DNA of 64,000 nt, taken from contig OX344749.2 in NCBI GenBank assembly GCA_947034885.2, forward strand, positions 21,343,501 through 21,407,500, written 5' to 3'. Shown here one piece after another: positions 1 to 10,678 of the stretch; position 1 is the stretch's first letter, and the number at the start of each line of letters is the position of its first letter. The stretch comes from Thuidium tamariscinum. Lineage: Eukaryota > Streptophyta > Bryopsida > Hypnales > Thuidiaceae. The translations under genes and the position numbers were made by a program. The notes under the pieces were generated by a model. It worked only from the letters and a program-made list of their open reading frames with translations. It made no database searches and was not told the DNA's origin.

Positions 1-2590
1 TATGTACCATTAGTAGGAAGAGTAAAGCTTGCCAATTTTCCCTTCATTTCTTAGCTTGAGCAAAGTATGCCAATTTCACTTGATTTGATATCTAAGAAGT
101 TGCATTTATCTATTTGCTTTGAAAATGGTCCCAATGGAAAAAATATAATGCTTTCATGATTTTTACCATTGAAAATTTGAACATGCAAGTGTCAATTTAG
201 AGCTATTTGAAACTTTTAGTTGTAAAAAAATTGCATTTCAACCATTGCAAGGTGAATTGCATAATGAATTTGATAACTTTTCATGTGAAATTGAGTTTTT
301 TGGAAGTGCATTTTAATGTGCTAACCCTCTATGTAAGTATTCATGTCACCTCCTATCCTAAAAAAACATTCATATGTAAATTTTTGAAACATTGTGGGAA
401 AAGGTAGCATATAAAAAATTGAAAATTTACATTTTTTCTTGTTATAATCTCACAATTCCTAAGCAATTTTACACTCAATTGGTGTACATAGTAACAACTA
501 AGTTATTTTTTTAAACATCTATATGGTTAGATTTTGAAAAAAAATATTTCTTTGTTGTTGATAACTATAAAACCAATGTTCATTTTCCATAGTCAAAACT
601 CATTTGGAAAGGCTTAGCCGTATTTAGGGGTTAAGCTAATAAATATTTAAAATCAAGAACTATATTAAAAAAAACAAAGTTTGACTTTCAAAATGCCCAT
701 TTGGAGTAAAAAATCAAGATTTGAATAAGAGATGATTTGGAAAATATATAATTTGAAAAAGTAAAACTAGCACTTTTATTTTAGTTGATGGTTCTAGATA
801 TAACAAAGAATATATCAAAAGGTAAAGATAGAAAGAACTATTAGAATTTTTCATAAAGATCAGTAGTCTCTATTCATAGTCTATCATATCAAATAGAGTT
901 TAGAGGTGAAGAGGCTCTACATTGGAGATTGTTCAAATTGTTTTTGTACTCTTAATTAAACTTTATTGTTGGAAATTTGTAACAAATATCCTTCACATGA
1001 TAACTAATTTTGTTGATCATTGTATATTAGAAAGCACTTAGTAGGAAAAAAAACTTCTCAATTTCAAAATTTGATGCTTTTGATTTGCCTATAATGTATC
1101 AAATGCCACAATATGGGAGTAATTAATGAGCATGCCATGGTTTTTGTTTTCTACAATTAATTCTATACATTCTCAACAAAGTGGTTTATATTCTTATATA
1201 GTTAACATGAAATATTTCAACCACATTCATATGAAAATAAAATACCAAAGAAGGATGATTCATTGAGAACTTTTACCATCAATAAGTTCTCCAACATTGA
1301 ATCCTAAGACCCTCAAGGCCTAACAACTACTTCACAAGATAGATTTTCTAATAAATCATCCAACTTTGATCTTTAATTTTTATATCATAGATGTGCTTTA
1401 AATTTTAAATTTTAATTGTACAAGAGTAAAGACTAGTTTGTTTGTTATACATGGACTTAAATCAAGAAAATAATGAACATAGAATTTTAAGATTACAAAA
1501 ATTTTGGACCCCATTTGGACTACCAACTCATAGGGAAAAAATGCAACTTCTAAAGATGAAAAAAAAAATAATAAGATGAAGAAGAAAATTAAAGACTTCT
1601 TTCCCCTCCCCTAAAATACTATATTGGAATATATGGCAAATTTATTGATTTTGAATTACAAAAAAGAGGATGGAAACCTCTTTGCAATTTGTATACATTT
1701 TCAAATAAAAAGAGTAGAAAGCCACAAATTACTAAATTTTATGGTAAGAAATTCTTAAATATTTGTATATGCATCAATTTTTGAAATACAACTTTCTACA
1801 TAATTAGCATTTTTCTGGAACATATTTTTAAAATTTGTAATCATTTGTGAATAATTTTTTGTATTCTTAATCACATCAACCTTGTATTTTTGAAATTGCT
1901 CCAAAATACAACTTTCAAAGAATCCCTTCTTTATTAAATTTATCTATGTGCACCAAAGACTAGAATTCACAAGATTTTTCTTCCCAATTGAATGGATAAA
2001 TTTTTTTGCATAGGCATCAATCTTTATAATTCCAAATAATTAATTAGTATATTCTTAGAATATATATTTGTGTGCTTGTCTTCACATAGAAATTAAAAAG
2101 TCACTTTTTAAAACAATAATTTGTGATATCCATTGATATGATTTAAAACAAAGCCTCACACATATATTATGATGAATAGCATCCATTTTTATAAAATTTA
2201 TGGAGAAATTCCAAACTGTAACTATAACTATGAAATCAAAGGATGCTATTCAAGTTTTCTGAAAGCCAAAAGTAGGCTTCTTAGTCTTTTAGGAATTAAG
2301 CTTAACTAATAAAATATAGTTGTAATGATATACTTTTTAATACTTTTTTTCCATTAGTTTCATTAGTTTATGATTTTAAATGATTTTGAATTTAACTAAG
2401 AAATTGTATTTGTAATGATTTACTCTCTACAACATATAATTCTCTTTTAATTATTCTTGAATTAATAAATCCAATAATGTCTTTTATGTGTACATATAGA
2501 TTATTTCTCAAACTCTTCCAATTTGAAAATTTTCAAAAATGTTGAAGACTTGAATATACTATCTACAATGTTGAATGTAGACCACATTAG
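1..2590. other. AT-rich spacer without a recognisable gene
   Basis: This stretch is strongly AT-rich, with many homopolymer runs and only short chance open frames. I see no conserved protein motif, structured RNA or terminal repeat. A short 'atttaggggttaa' string near 620-635 recurs in other AT-rich spacers of the window (about 36680, 44720, 59690, 60780), so parts may be old dispersed repeats. Confidence 0.6.
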
Positions 2591-2830
2591 ATGAAATTTG
2601 AGGGCATTAGGAGATTGCGGGTTCCTAGACTGCAGGAACGCAGTTTCTGCCCTATGAACTCGAATCTTACGTAGTCGCAACCCTGCCACATAATAATTTT
2701 TTTTGAACTTATTTTCACATTTCAAGACCCCCAATTTTTTTTAATTAAAGCCGGCCTGGCAGCGGCCAACGGCCTTGGGAGTAGTTTCGGGAACAGACCC
2801 GAAACGGCCTTGTAATGCCCTCAGATTTCT
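2591..2830. repeat. Short GC-richer patch with a perfect hairpin
   Basis: Within AT-rich sequence, 2784-2805 forms a perfect 8-bp hairpin (GTTTCGGG, 6-nt loop, CCCGAAAC), flanked by direct copies of AACGGCCTTG at about 2769 and 2803. A CAACCCTG string at 2676-2683 resembles a hAT right end but no partner end or target duplication was found. It is probably a worn transposon scrap. Confidence 0.3.
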
Positions 2831-3199
2831 TCTAATGATTTCAAATTCTTTATATCAAATTTTTTTTGAGTGAAGTAGAACAATAATCACTTACACTCCA
2901 ATGTTTTTCAGTATTATTTTTGTTTTTCTTCACCTCTAAAACACTAAGATACATTTTGTAGAATCGTAAAAATTTTAGGTAACTCAATATAAATGGAGTC
3001 TTTTTTTTATTAGGATTTTCAAAGTTTGATTTAAGAAAACTCTAAAACCATGCCCTAATTTTGATGTGAACATCTTGAATTTGGTATCTTCTTAATTTTT
3101 TAGTTTTTTTGGCATGGTTGGGGGTAGAAAGGGCAGATTTTCAATTTCTTGGAAAATGAATACGTGTCCTTATCAACTTCGGCACTTAGTACTGACTAG

Positions 3200-3260
3200 G
3201 GTTGCTACCATGTGAGCGGGGAGCAATGAGCGTTGAGCGTTGAGCATTGAGCATTGAAAT
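3200..3260. repeat. Small tandem repeat, GAGCGTTGAGCATT type
   Basis: Four to five tandem copies of a 7-bp unit (gagcgtt/gagcatt) sit just after a TAGGGTTGCTACC string at about 3198. No gene is associated with it. Confidence 0.55.
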
Positions 3261-3374
3261 TTTTTTTGAACTTGTAAAATTTTTCCAAGTTTTCACCATA
3301 ATATACCTATGTCAATGATTTTGAATAAAAATATATAGCTATAGAAGTGCCTAATGAGGATTAATGGAAAATTG

Positions 3375-3486
3375 GGGATGAATGAGGATGAATGAAGATG
3401 AATGAAGATGAATGGAGATGAATGAAGATGAATGGGGATGAATGAAGATGAATAGGGATGAATGGAGATGAACGAAGTTGGATGAG
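3375..3486. repeat. 10-bp minisatellite, about 11 copies
   Basis: The unit is approximately GATGAATGAA, with single-base variants (aatgaagatg, aatggagatg, aatggggatg) in strict 10-bp register. It gives a spurious Ser/His/Pro-rich frame on the minus strand that is not a gene. Confidence 0.85.
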
Positions 3487-4403
3487 TCTTTTATATTTTG
3501 ATTTTTTGGATGAAATATATGTGTTGTTCATCGCATTGGATGAAAAAAGATTTGAAAGATTGATGGATGAGATTATAAAGTAGCTCTTTAGGCTAAAGGA
3601 CAATTATAAAGTATTCAAAGTATTCAAGATCTAAAGTTTTAGGTGATTTTTTGGAAACTAGGGATCTATGTTTACTTAATGTTATAATATTATTTCAAGG
3701 GAGGTACCATTTCTAATCAAAATTTATAATTACTTTTAAGCATTATAATTGAGATTCACCAAATTTATTTCTATGCTAATTCCAACATTTATTACATTAT
3801 ATAATACCAATATTTGTTTATTACTAATTTTATTTTAAATAAAAAAATAAAAAATAAAAATAGAATGTTGCTAATTGCAAGAAATATTTTTATCATTAGG
3901 GGAGATTTGACCTCTCTAGGAGATTGTGAGTTTTTGGCATTTGGGAAACTCACTGCAGCACTATAGTGTTGTTTTGGCAATAGCGCTAATGTGGTTGAGC
4001 AATGACCATGTCATTAAATTTTTTTTCCCTTCCTTTTTTTCATATCTCAGAGGCAATTTTTTAATTTTATTTTTAATAATTTTTGACAATTTTTAAATTC
4101 AGGATTAGACGGCAACCTTGTTGTTGTGGGAACAAAATTAGAAACAAGCTGAAACAATCTCATACAAAGGCCAATTCTCTTCTAATGCTACAAACATTTC
4201 TAATAATTTACATCTAAAATGAAGAAGCCTTTTAAAATGGGGGACTCTCTTTTAGACCAAAGATAACGTTTATCACCACACTTAGGATCACAAGAATGCA
4301 AAATAACTCGAGAATATAATAAGGTGCAAGAATGTAGTGGCCCTTTTAGTCTCACTACATCATATTAGAAAACCAAGTAACAACAATAGTGTCTAGAACA
4401 AGA
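3487..4403. other. AT-rich spacer downstream of the ParB-methylase gene
   Basis: No coding signal is visible. The part nearest 4404 would contain the 3' untranslated region and polyadenylation site of the minus-strand gene that ends there; I cannot place the site. Confidence 0.5.
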
Positions 4404-4659
4404 TCAATTTGACCCAATACCACATATGGGAGAAGAATGATCACTGCCTTTACTACTATCACTGTATATAAATCCTGGTGTCTCAACCTCAGCCTCAAGG
4501 TCTAAAAACTTTTTGACAGCAACATTGTATGAAGGATATTTGGCAATACGAATGGGTGATGGAGCCTCTACCATAGCTGTCGCTAGAGTCTCAATGTAAC
4601 ATGGCAAACTCTTGGGACTAGGTGAAGGTGAGAGCAAAAAATGACGAAGAGGATTGCTT
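4404..4659 (-). CDS. Last exon of the ParB-methylase gene
   Basis: The acceptor TTTTGTAG at 4660 joins this exon in phase to 4763 (which splices at AA|GTAAGT). It encodes an 85-residue low-complexity tail ending at a TGA (4404-4406). It contains Pro/Ser-rich LLSPSPSPKSLP and acidic LDLEAEVETPGF segments. No domain is recognised. Confidence 0.55.
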
Positions 4660-4762
4660 CTACAAAATGCAATGAAAAAACAATTAGAAGGTTCAAGAAA
4701 ATTTTGAGATATCAAACGATAGAAGAAAATGAAGACATGCATGAAAACAATAACCAACTTAC

Positions 4763-5361
4763 TTACAGCAACGTCTCTTTCGGGGCCTTGTAGAAGGCCT
4801 CACAATGTCTTCATCATCAGAATCATTTACCACTACGCATAGAGGGCGCTTGACTTGATCATTGGCAGTGGAAGAAGGAGGAATGTTCAAAGGTTGGAGA
4901 AGAGCTTTATAAATCTCAGTATCACTCTCCAAGGCCACCAAATGACGTCCAATGTTGTGGCATGCATGAATAGAGGACCCTGTTCATTCAATAGAATGTC
5001 ATTAGTTATAATTTGCAACAAATATGTGACACACAATTTTAAAAAAAGATGGTTGAGAAAATGATGGCTAATGGAATATACCTATAGATGCATAACAATC
5101 TAGTACCACATCGCCAGGTTTTGAAAATGCCTCAATCAATAGTTGCACAAATAAAGGATCCTTCTCATGAGCACCTCTCCATGGAACTGTACCATTCATG
5201 AGTTGAGTCTGTGAAGAGGTGAAGTTGTGGAGAAGGTCAATTTCTTCAAGGTTTGTGCCTGCATTGCTAAGCTGTTGGTTCACATAGATAGAGAACTTAG
5301 ACACCACCAATGTTTCTTCCCATTTGCTTCGTACAAAGAGAAGGATTCGAAAGAGTTGCGA
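4763..5361 (-). CDS. Methylase fold, motif I (SAM-binding) exons
   Basis: Two exons (5361-5082 and 4979-4763) read through in phase. They encode a WRGAHEKDPLFVQLLI helix, KPGDVVLDCYASIG, then SSIHACHNIGRHLVALESD. This closely follows the C-terminal part of N6_N4_Mtase enzymes (K-P-x(n)-G-D-x-V-L-D-P-F-x-G-S-G-T, then G-R-x-x-h-G-h-E), in which the first strand binds S-adenosylmethionine. The DPFxGSG loop is altered to DCYASIGSS, so cofactor binding may be changed. A basic, acidic-flanked tail (RPRKRRCCK) could act as a nuclear localisation signal. Confidence 0.65.
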
Positions 5362-5470
5362 CTGCCAAAGATAAACAAGTTTCACAATTAATACTTCATA
5401 AATACAATGTTGCAAGAAATAGGTTCAAACATTTAAAACTAAAAATTAGAAAAATTTCAATGGAACTTAC

Positions 5471-5821
5471 CCAATGTTTGGATTTCTTGTAACTAGAAAG
5501 CTTTAGCTCGTTCATGCCTGTCTATGAATCAAGTAAACGAAAACCATATGCATCAGCACGCTCAAGTGTAAATCTCTTTACCTTGCCGTTCTCTAGATGG
5601 AACAATAAAATTGCTCCATCATCATGAATGTGCTCTGAAGCAAACTCAAAGATGGGTTCAAGAACCTCTTCTTCATTTAAAATATTCCATGCAGGGATAT
5701 GAGATGGTGAAACTGAAGTGTTGGGGACTGGTAATCCATCGGGGATATCTGCAACAATCAAGTCAAAGTATGGAGCAAGCTTCTCATTGCCTCTAAGAGT
5801 TCGGACCCGCTCCCTCCCAAC
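5471..5821 (-). CDS. Methylase fold, motif IV exon (DPPY replaced by DIPD)
   Basis: The exon encodes 117 residues including FDLIVADIPDGLPVPN, then ILNEEEVLEPIFEFASEHIHDDGAILLFH. In N4/N6 amino-methyltransferases (Pfam N6_N4_Mtase) the equivalent reads D-[IL]-I-x-D-P-P-Y-G, followed by a helix and an 'L-x-P-G-G-x-hhhh' strand. The spacing fits, but the catalytic D/N-P-P-Y/F tetrad reads D-I-P-D here, so amino-group methylation by the usual mechanism is doubtful. A TAG lies at 5522-5524 near the exon end. Confidence 0.65.
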
Positions 5822-5934
5822 CTAAACATAAGAAATACACAATTTTAGTTGTATGAATGAATTGCAATGTCATGTTTACAACTTGTAAAATAAGTAGAAA
5901 GAATTACAACAACACTAGGGAGTATAAATCTTAC

Positions 5935-6598
5935 TTTTTTGGCAAAATCAAGCATTTCATTCCATGTTGGTGCATTGTCCCCTATCTTCTCCTTGATGCT
6001 GAGCATTGCAGAAATCGATGATGGTAGAATTAGAGCTTGAGGCTCAATTCCATGTCTATCAGGTTGAATTGCCGATCTGGCAATGTACTCAGATGAAGCA
6101 AAGACATCTGTTGTAATAGATATAAGAGTTGGAGGGCAATGAAAACGAGCTGTATCAATCACCTCAACTGTACCACGAGGCATAGGAGGAGGAGGAGGTG
6201 CAATAATAGATGCAGGCATAGATGAAGAGGGGGTGTCATCTTTGGTAGCATTGTCATTCTTTGTCTTCTTTGTAACCTTCTTCTCCCTTGGCTTCCACCC
6301 CTTCTATGCTGGCACAATCTCCTCAGGCTCCTCTTCTTCATCCAAAGACTCCTGCTGTGTGACTGATTTGGGATGGTCTTTGGCTGCTTCTTTCTCAGGT
6401 CCTTCAAGAGTAGGGGCAAAAGTCCTTGGACACTCCAAGTACCAAGGACAAGCTTGAAGTTCTTGGATAGAATATCCCCGTTGTTGAGTCAAGGTGAATA
6501 TACAACCCTTCAAAGATGTGTCAAGCCATCCTTTGAAAAGTTTGGGCATGGATCTCCTCTCAATCCCACCTTTTTGAACCAACTCTCGGTTGAAATAT
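5935..6598 (-). CDS. Linker exon before the methylase fold
   Basis: This exon encodes about 221 residues. After a YFNRELVQKGG start comes an acidic Glu-rich stretch, then a Lys-rich patch (REKKVTKKTK), then a run of five prolines and a PRGTVEVIDTARF segment that probably leads into the methylase fold. A TAG at 6304-6306 separates the acidic and basic stretches. The donor at 5935/5934 is AAA|GTAAG. Confidence 0.6.
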
Positions 6599-6725
6599 CT
6601 GCATTCATAGAGTAAATGAAATCATTGCAATGATGAAGATGCAAGTGTCATTATTTTAAAGATTTGTAAAGGAAATAAGCAATTCAAAATTATACAAATG
6701 AATGAAATCGAAGTAAAAGGTCTAT

Positions 6726-7921
6726 CTGTATAGAAGCGTTGTTGTTGCAGCATTTGTATCCTCTTGCTCTTTGAAAGGAGTGGACCTTGAATATGAAGAA
6801 TCCTTTTTGAAGAGCCACCAAAAATCATGACCCTATAATACAATACGCCATGTCTCCACATAATCTCCAATTGTATCCAATTCATCATTAGCACTCCATT
6901 GAACCACAATATTTTCAGATTTGATGATGCTTGTGAATTTTGCTTTTGCTGCCTCTTCCAACTACAAACATCAAACAACTCCAAGAAAGTAAATATAACA
7001 TTGTTCAAGTAAAACATATAATGATACAACAATGAAAGAATAATGCAAATATTTACAAGCTTATAAAAGAAAGTAGTGATCATGTGAATGAAAGAGAAGG
7101 TTCATAATATACCTTAGCCCAAAAAACAGCCTTAGAGAGCCAAGTCTCTAAGGTTAATGTGTTGAAACAAAGGGCAGGAAATCTGAAGCCCTCCCTGGAA
7201 GTCTCACTAGAGTTCCACCAACGAAACCAACGAACCTTGTGGTGTGGTTGAACTACACATGTAGATATCCTCTGAAGTTTTTCCAATGACATCTCTGGCT
7301 TCTCATTGGCGCTGTAATGCAAGTAGATCTGAAATTTCAAAGATTAGAAATCATAGTGAAAACCAATACCAAAAGTAATCAAGCAAATTATGCAAATCAT
7401 GCAATTCATTCATTTGAAAGCAATCAAAATTACATACCTCTTCCAAAAATCCAACGCCATTTTTGAGATTTGTGATGGCTGATTGCTTATCAAACTCTGT
7501 TCGAAACCCCTTGATAGCTGCAGTGGCGGCTAGAGTTATGGCGTCATGTACACCTCTTGGAGTTCGATCTTCGGGCTTGGTTTTCTCATAGTATGTTCGT
7601 ACTGCAGCATCTGAAACAATAACAATCTCTTGCTGCACATGAAAAATAAGAGTGTTAAACCAATGTAGAACAAATTTAAGAAAATTCAACAAATGAATGA
7701 AAAACTTTAGCAAAGATTGTACACTCACCTGATGAAGAAATTGTATGAAGACATTTGATGTCAATGGATACCAAGCACCTGGGAGTTTCCTGTTCTTGCA
7801 TTTCTTGTAATCCTCATCACTTAGAAGACCTTTAAATTCCTCCAGTTTCATATTGCCATATGTACTCATCCTGTGCAATTGTTGAACCAAATTGCTCTTG
7901 ACATGGGAATGCTCTGTAGAC
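6726..7921 (-). CDS. Middle exons of the ParB-methylase gene, unrecognised region
   Basis: Four exons (7921-7729, 7632-7438, 7328-7113, 6961-6726) carry about 280 residues between the ParB and methylase parts. They are soluble, charged sequence with no membrane segment; conserved-looking patches are Trp-rich (KVRWFRWWNSS and HDFWWLFKKD). The intron joints all preserve frame. A TAG lies at 6833-6835 inside the HDFWW-containing exon. That exon's 3' end abuts AT instead of GT at 6725-6724, which would be explained by one G to A change in the donor. I cannot assign a family. Confidence 0.55.
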
Positions 7922-8042
7922 CTACAATTAGCCACAAAAATAGAAAGTAAGAGAAAGGAATTTGAAATCATAAAGTAGTGCAATACACCAAAGGAAGTGA
8001 TGAAGTTTAAAAAAAACATTTGAAATAGAAATTGAAACTCAC

Positions 8043-8627
8043 CAATTGATGTCATTCATAGCCTCCAATAGAATGCATGTACGACCCTCTGATATCAAAA
8101 GCATACAATCAACAGGTATATGCTTCTCACGATCATATCGATGCATCTTGTTGATGTAATCATACCAAGCTGCCAATCTATGGTTGCCATCCCATACAAA
8201 GAACATATGGTTTGACAAATGTGAAATGGATGGTTGAGACTTCAACCAACATTTAAATTGGTCATTCTCCTCTATCCAATGATCATCCCATGTCTCCACA
8301 ATCTCCGGGGTTACTAATTTGCATAGTCCCTTGTCATTTGTAGTAGACACATAAAGTACCCGATCACCTTGTCGGTATCCATGGACAAACTCGGCCTCCA
8401 ATCGTTTCACTTGACTCTGAAGAAGGGGGCGAACCAATGGAAGTCCTATCATCCTGCACAAAAGGAATATCAAAGTGCGATCCTGATCCACCACCGTTGA
8501 ATAGCATACTGTTGATAATAGCATTGGAGTCAAGTTTTTGGCCATTCCGCACATCTTGTTCCACCTCCTCCACAGTTGGCCCCTCAAAAGATGAATCAAG
8601 ACCTTCACTTTGAACAATGTAATCCAC
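8043..8627 (-). CDS. ParB/sulfiredoxin-like domain exon(s)
   Basis: This segment encodes the recognisable N-terminal domain. It holds the string VWDGNHRLAAW, followed about 20 residues later by IPVDCMLLISEG. This matches the ParB-N/sulfiredoxin pattern of a DGNHR-type nucleotide/phosphate-binding loop with a following strand. The domain binds or hydrolyses nucleotides in ParB and acts as a nuclease or ATP-binding module in phage and plasmid relatives. The upstream part (from 8627) is acidic and Ser/Gly-rich in one frame, and the ParB part is in another. Either an intron with donor at GAG|GTGGAA or GAT|GTGCGG and acceptor CTTCTTCAG joins them, or there is a frameshift. The segment ends at donor TTG|GTGAG at 8043. 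Confidence 0.6.
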
Positions 8628-8884
8628 CTATAATGAATGGTACATTCAAACAAAAAATTTAGTTAATAGTAAAAAACATTACATTGAAACTCAATGGATA
8701 ATGAATCACAATGGTGCAACAAGAATAGTCAATGAAGAATGCATAAAAGCAAAAGAGTTAGAAACAAATCTTACTGGTGCAATGGTAATGGTAGGCTGAG
8801 AATCATCATTGATGATGAAGTCCAATCCTTCCACTTGGAGAAGCCCTCCATCAATGTCCATGAAGTTCTATTTCATCAACAAGG

Positions 8885-10420
8885 TGTAGGATGAGGTGGT
8901 ATTTTAGAAGCAAAATCAGCCATGTAAAAAAAATTCAGCAACATGCTTGGCAAGCTTGGACTACTTCATTTGAAGCCTAAAGAGAGTCAAATTGTCACTT
9001 TGTTGACGAGGCTATCTTATAGAAGCAAAATCAGCCATGTAAAAAAAAATTCAGCAACATGCTTGGCAAGCTTGGACTACTTCATTTGAAGCCTACAGAG
9101 AGTCAAATTGTCACTTCGTTGATGAGGCTATCTTATAGAAGAAAAATCAGCCATGTAAAAAAAAAATTCAGCAACATTCCTAGTAAGCTTGGACTACTTC
9201 ATTTGAAGCCTACAGAGAGTCAAATTGTCACTTCGTTGATGAGGCTATCTTATAGAAGCAAAATCAGCCATGTAAAAAAAAATTCAGCAACATTCCTAGT
9301 AAGCTTGGACTACTTCATTACAATCCTAAAGAATCTAAAATTATCACCTCGTTGACGAGGTGGTCTTGTAGAAATAAAATCAACCTTTGAAAAAAATTCA
9401 GCAACATTCCTAGTAAGCTTGGACTACTTCATCACAATCCTAAAGAATCTAAAATTATCACCTCGTTGACGAGGTGGTCTTGTAGAAGTAAAATCAGCCT
9501 TTGAAAAAAATTCAGCAACATTCCTAGCAAGCTTAGACTACTTCATCACAACCCTAAAGAATCTAAAATTATCACCTCGTTGACGAGGTGGTCTTGTAGA
9601 AATAAAATCAACCTTTGAAAAAAATTCAGCAACATTCCTAGCAAGCTTAGACTACTTCATTACAACCCTAAGAATTTCAAATTGTCACCTCGTTGACGAG
9701 GTGGTGATTCTCAATCAAAATCAGCCATTGAGAATAAAACTAGAAAACACGCTTCGCAAGCTTTGATTAGTTCATTATAACTCTAAAGAATCTGAAATTG
9801 TCACCTCGTTGACGAGGTGGTCTTATACAAGTAAAATCAGCCTTTGAAAAAAATTCAGCAACATTTCAAGCAAGCTTTGACTAATTCATCATAACCCTAA
9901 AGAGTTTCAAATTGTCAATTCATTGACGAGGAGATCTTCTACAAACAAAATCAGGCATTGAAGAAAAAAATTCAACAACATTTTTAACAAGCTTTGACTA
10001 GTTCATTATAAGCCTAGAATTTGAAATTGCCACCTCGTTGACGAGGTAGTCTTCTAAAACCAAAATCAGCCATTGGAAAAAAATTGTACAACATGTAGAG
10101 CAAGCTTAGACTAATTGATGAGAACTATACAAATACTGAATTTGCCACCTCGTTGACGAGGCAGCCTTCTACAACCTAAAATCGTAAATCAGCAATTGAA
10201 AAAAAATCTAAAACATGTTTTTGAATGTATTGGTAGCTGATTGCAACCTTGCAGTAAAAAACTATGAATTGCCACCTCGTTGACGAGGTGGTCTTCTACA
10301 CCCTAAATCAGCAAAAAATAACTTTTTTCGAACATGTCTTCTAAACTTCCGCCAACTCGAGGACATGAAAGAAAAACTCAAAATTGATGCCTCGTTAATG
10401 AGGCGATGAGCTACAGCACA
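8885..10420. repeat. Intronic tandem array, about 14 copies of a ~115-bp unit
   Basis: Each unit contains TTCAGCAACAT, AAGCTT(G/A)GACTA, TCAAATTGTCACCTCG and a near-perfect palindrome CCTCGTTGACGAGG, ending with AAAATCAGCC. Copies towards 10.4 kb are more diverged, while those at 8.9-9.7 kb are nearly identical, which suggests recent expansion at the low-coordinate end. The array fills intron 1 of the ParB-methylase gene. Short frames inside it are by-products of the repeat. Confidence 0.9.
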
Positions 10421-10440
10421 AAGATGGTCAGAAATGTTAC

Positions 10441-10575
10441 CTGCTATGGTGTTTCGGTGGCTTCAATTTCCAGCCCGTGGACACCTTCGATGCAATCAGG
10501 TATACCCTCGTCGCCCTCGCCGCCTTCTTGAGGCGCCTCTCCATCCTTCCGCATTGTTGCACTTCGTAAGTTCAT
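10441..10575 (-). CDS. Putative first exon of the ParB-methylase gene
   Basis: A 45-codon frame starts at ATG 10575-10573, opening MNLRSATMRKDGEAP, followed by an acidic Gly/Glu-rich stretch. It ends at a good donor (CAG|GTAAC) at 10441/10440. Codon 44 is TAG. The next acceptor in the same phase is at 8868, so intron 1 is about 1.57 kb and made almost wholly of tandem repeats. A pyrimidine-rich 5' leader lies at 10576-10660. The LTR starting at 10678 sits immediately upstream and may have displaced the promoter. If this exon is wrong, translation could begin at ATG 8861. Confidence 0.5.
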
Positions 10576-10677
10576 TGCAAAAGAACACCCACCAATGTAC
10601 AACGCAACACAAGAAGAAAACAAAGAAAGTGTAGAAGAGAGCAAACCCCAAGATGTGTGCGACTGTGCGCTGCGCCG
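10576..10677 (-). promoter_or_regulatory. Probable 5' leader of the ParB-methylase gene, cut by an LTR
   Basis: On the minus strand this is pyrimidine-rich (CTCTCTTCTACACTTTC) and leads into ATG 10575. The LTR start (TGTGAGTCCCC) at 10678 abuts it, so the native core promoter is absent within at least the next several kilobases. This placement is inferred from sequence only. Confidence 0.35.
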
Positions 10678-10678
10678 T

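Larger units (their letters stand above)
4404..10575 (-). pseudogene. ParB-like / DNA N4/N6-methylase-fold gene, spliced, decaying
   Basis: I read at least twelve exons on the minus strand: 10575-10441, 8867-8775, 8627-8043 (may contain one more intron), 7921-7729, 7632-7438, 7328-7113, 6961-6726, 6598-5935, 5821-5471, 5361-5082, 4979-4763 and 4659-4404. Phases agree at every junction and introns are GT-AG, except after 6726 where the donor reads AT. The product would be about 1,100 residues. The N-terminal third carries a ParB/sulfiredoxin-type DGNHR motif. The C-terminal third carries a beta-class amino-methyltransferase fold in the order motif IV then motif I. The middle is unrecognised. 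In-frame TAG codons lie at 10444-10446, 6833-6835, 6304-6306 and 5522-5524; the terminal stop is TGA. Reading frame also changes between about 8590 and 8400, either by an intron of 136-148 bp or by a frameshift. ParB plus methylase fusions are common in bacteria and phages. Here the introns show residence in a eukaryotic nucleus. I infer a host or domesticated gene now losing function. Confidence 0.7.

Noticed and set aside
2676-2683. hAT right end CAACCCTG in the first spacer
   Set aside because: No partner CAGGG end with an 8-bp duplication nearby; eight bases alone are expected by chance.
3361-3603. Small Ser/His/Pro-rich protein
   Set aside because: It is the minus-strand reading of the 10-bp minisatellite.
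8885-10420. CRISPR-like array
   Set aside because: Units of about 115 bp are repeated along their whole length, with no unique spacers. It lies in an intron, in a eukaryotic setting.
4404-10575. Reassigned genetic code (UAG as an amino acid)
   Set aside because: Other long frames in the window, such as the RING-like gene, end naturally at TAG with no coding beyond it. Decay by CAG to TAG change is simpler.
4404-10575. Giant-virus or bacterial insertion as the direct source of the ParB-methylase gene
   Set aside because: At least eleven phase-consistent introns and plant-like composition point to long residence in a nuclear genome; any transfer would be ancient.
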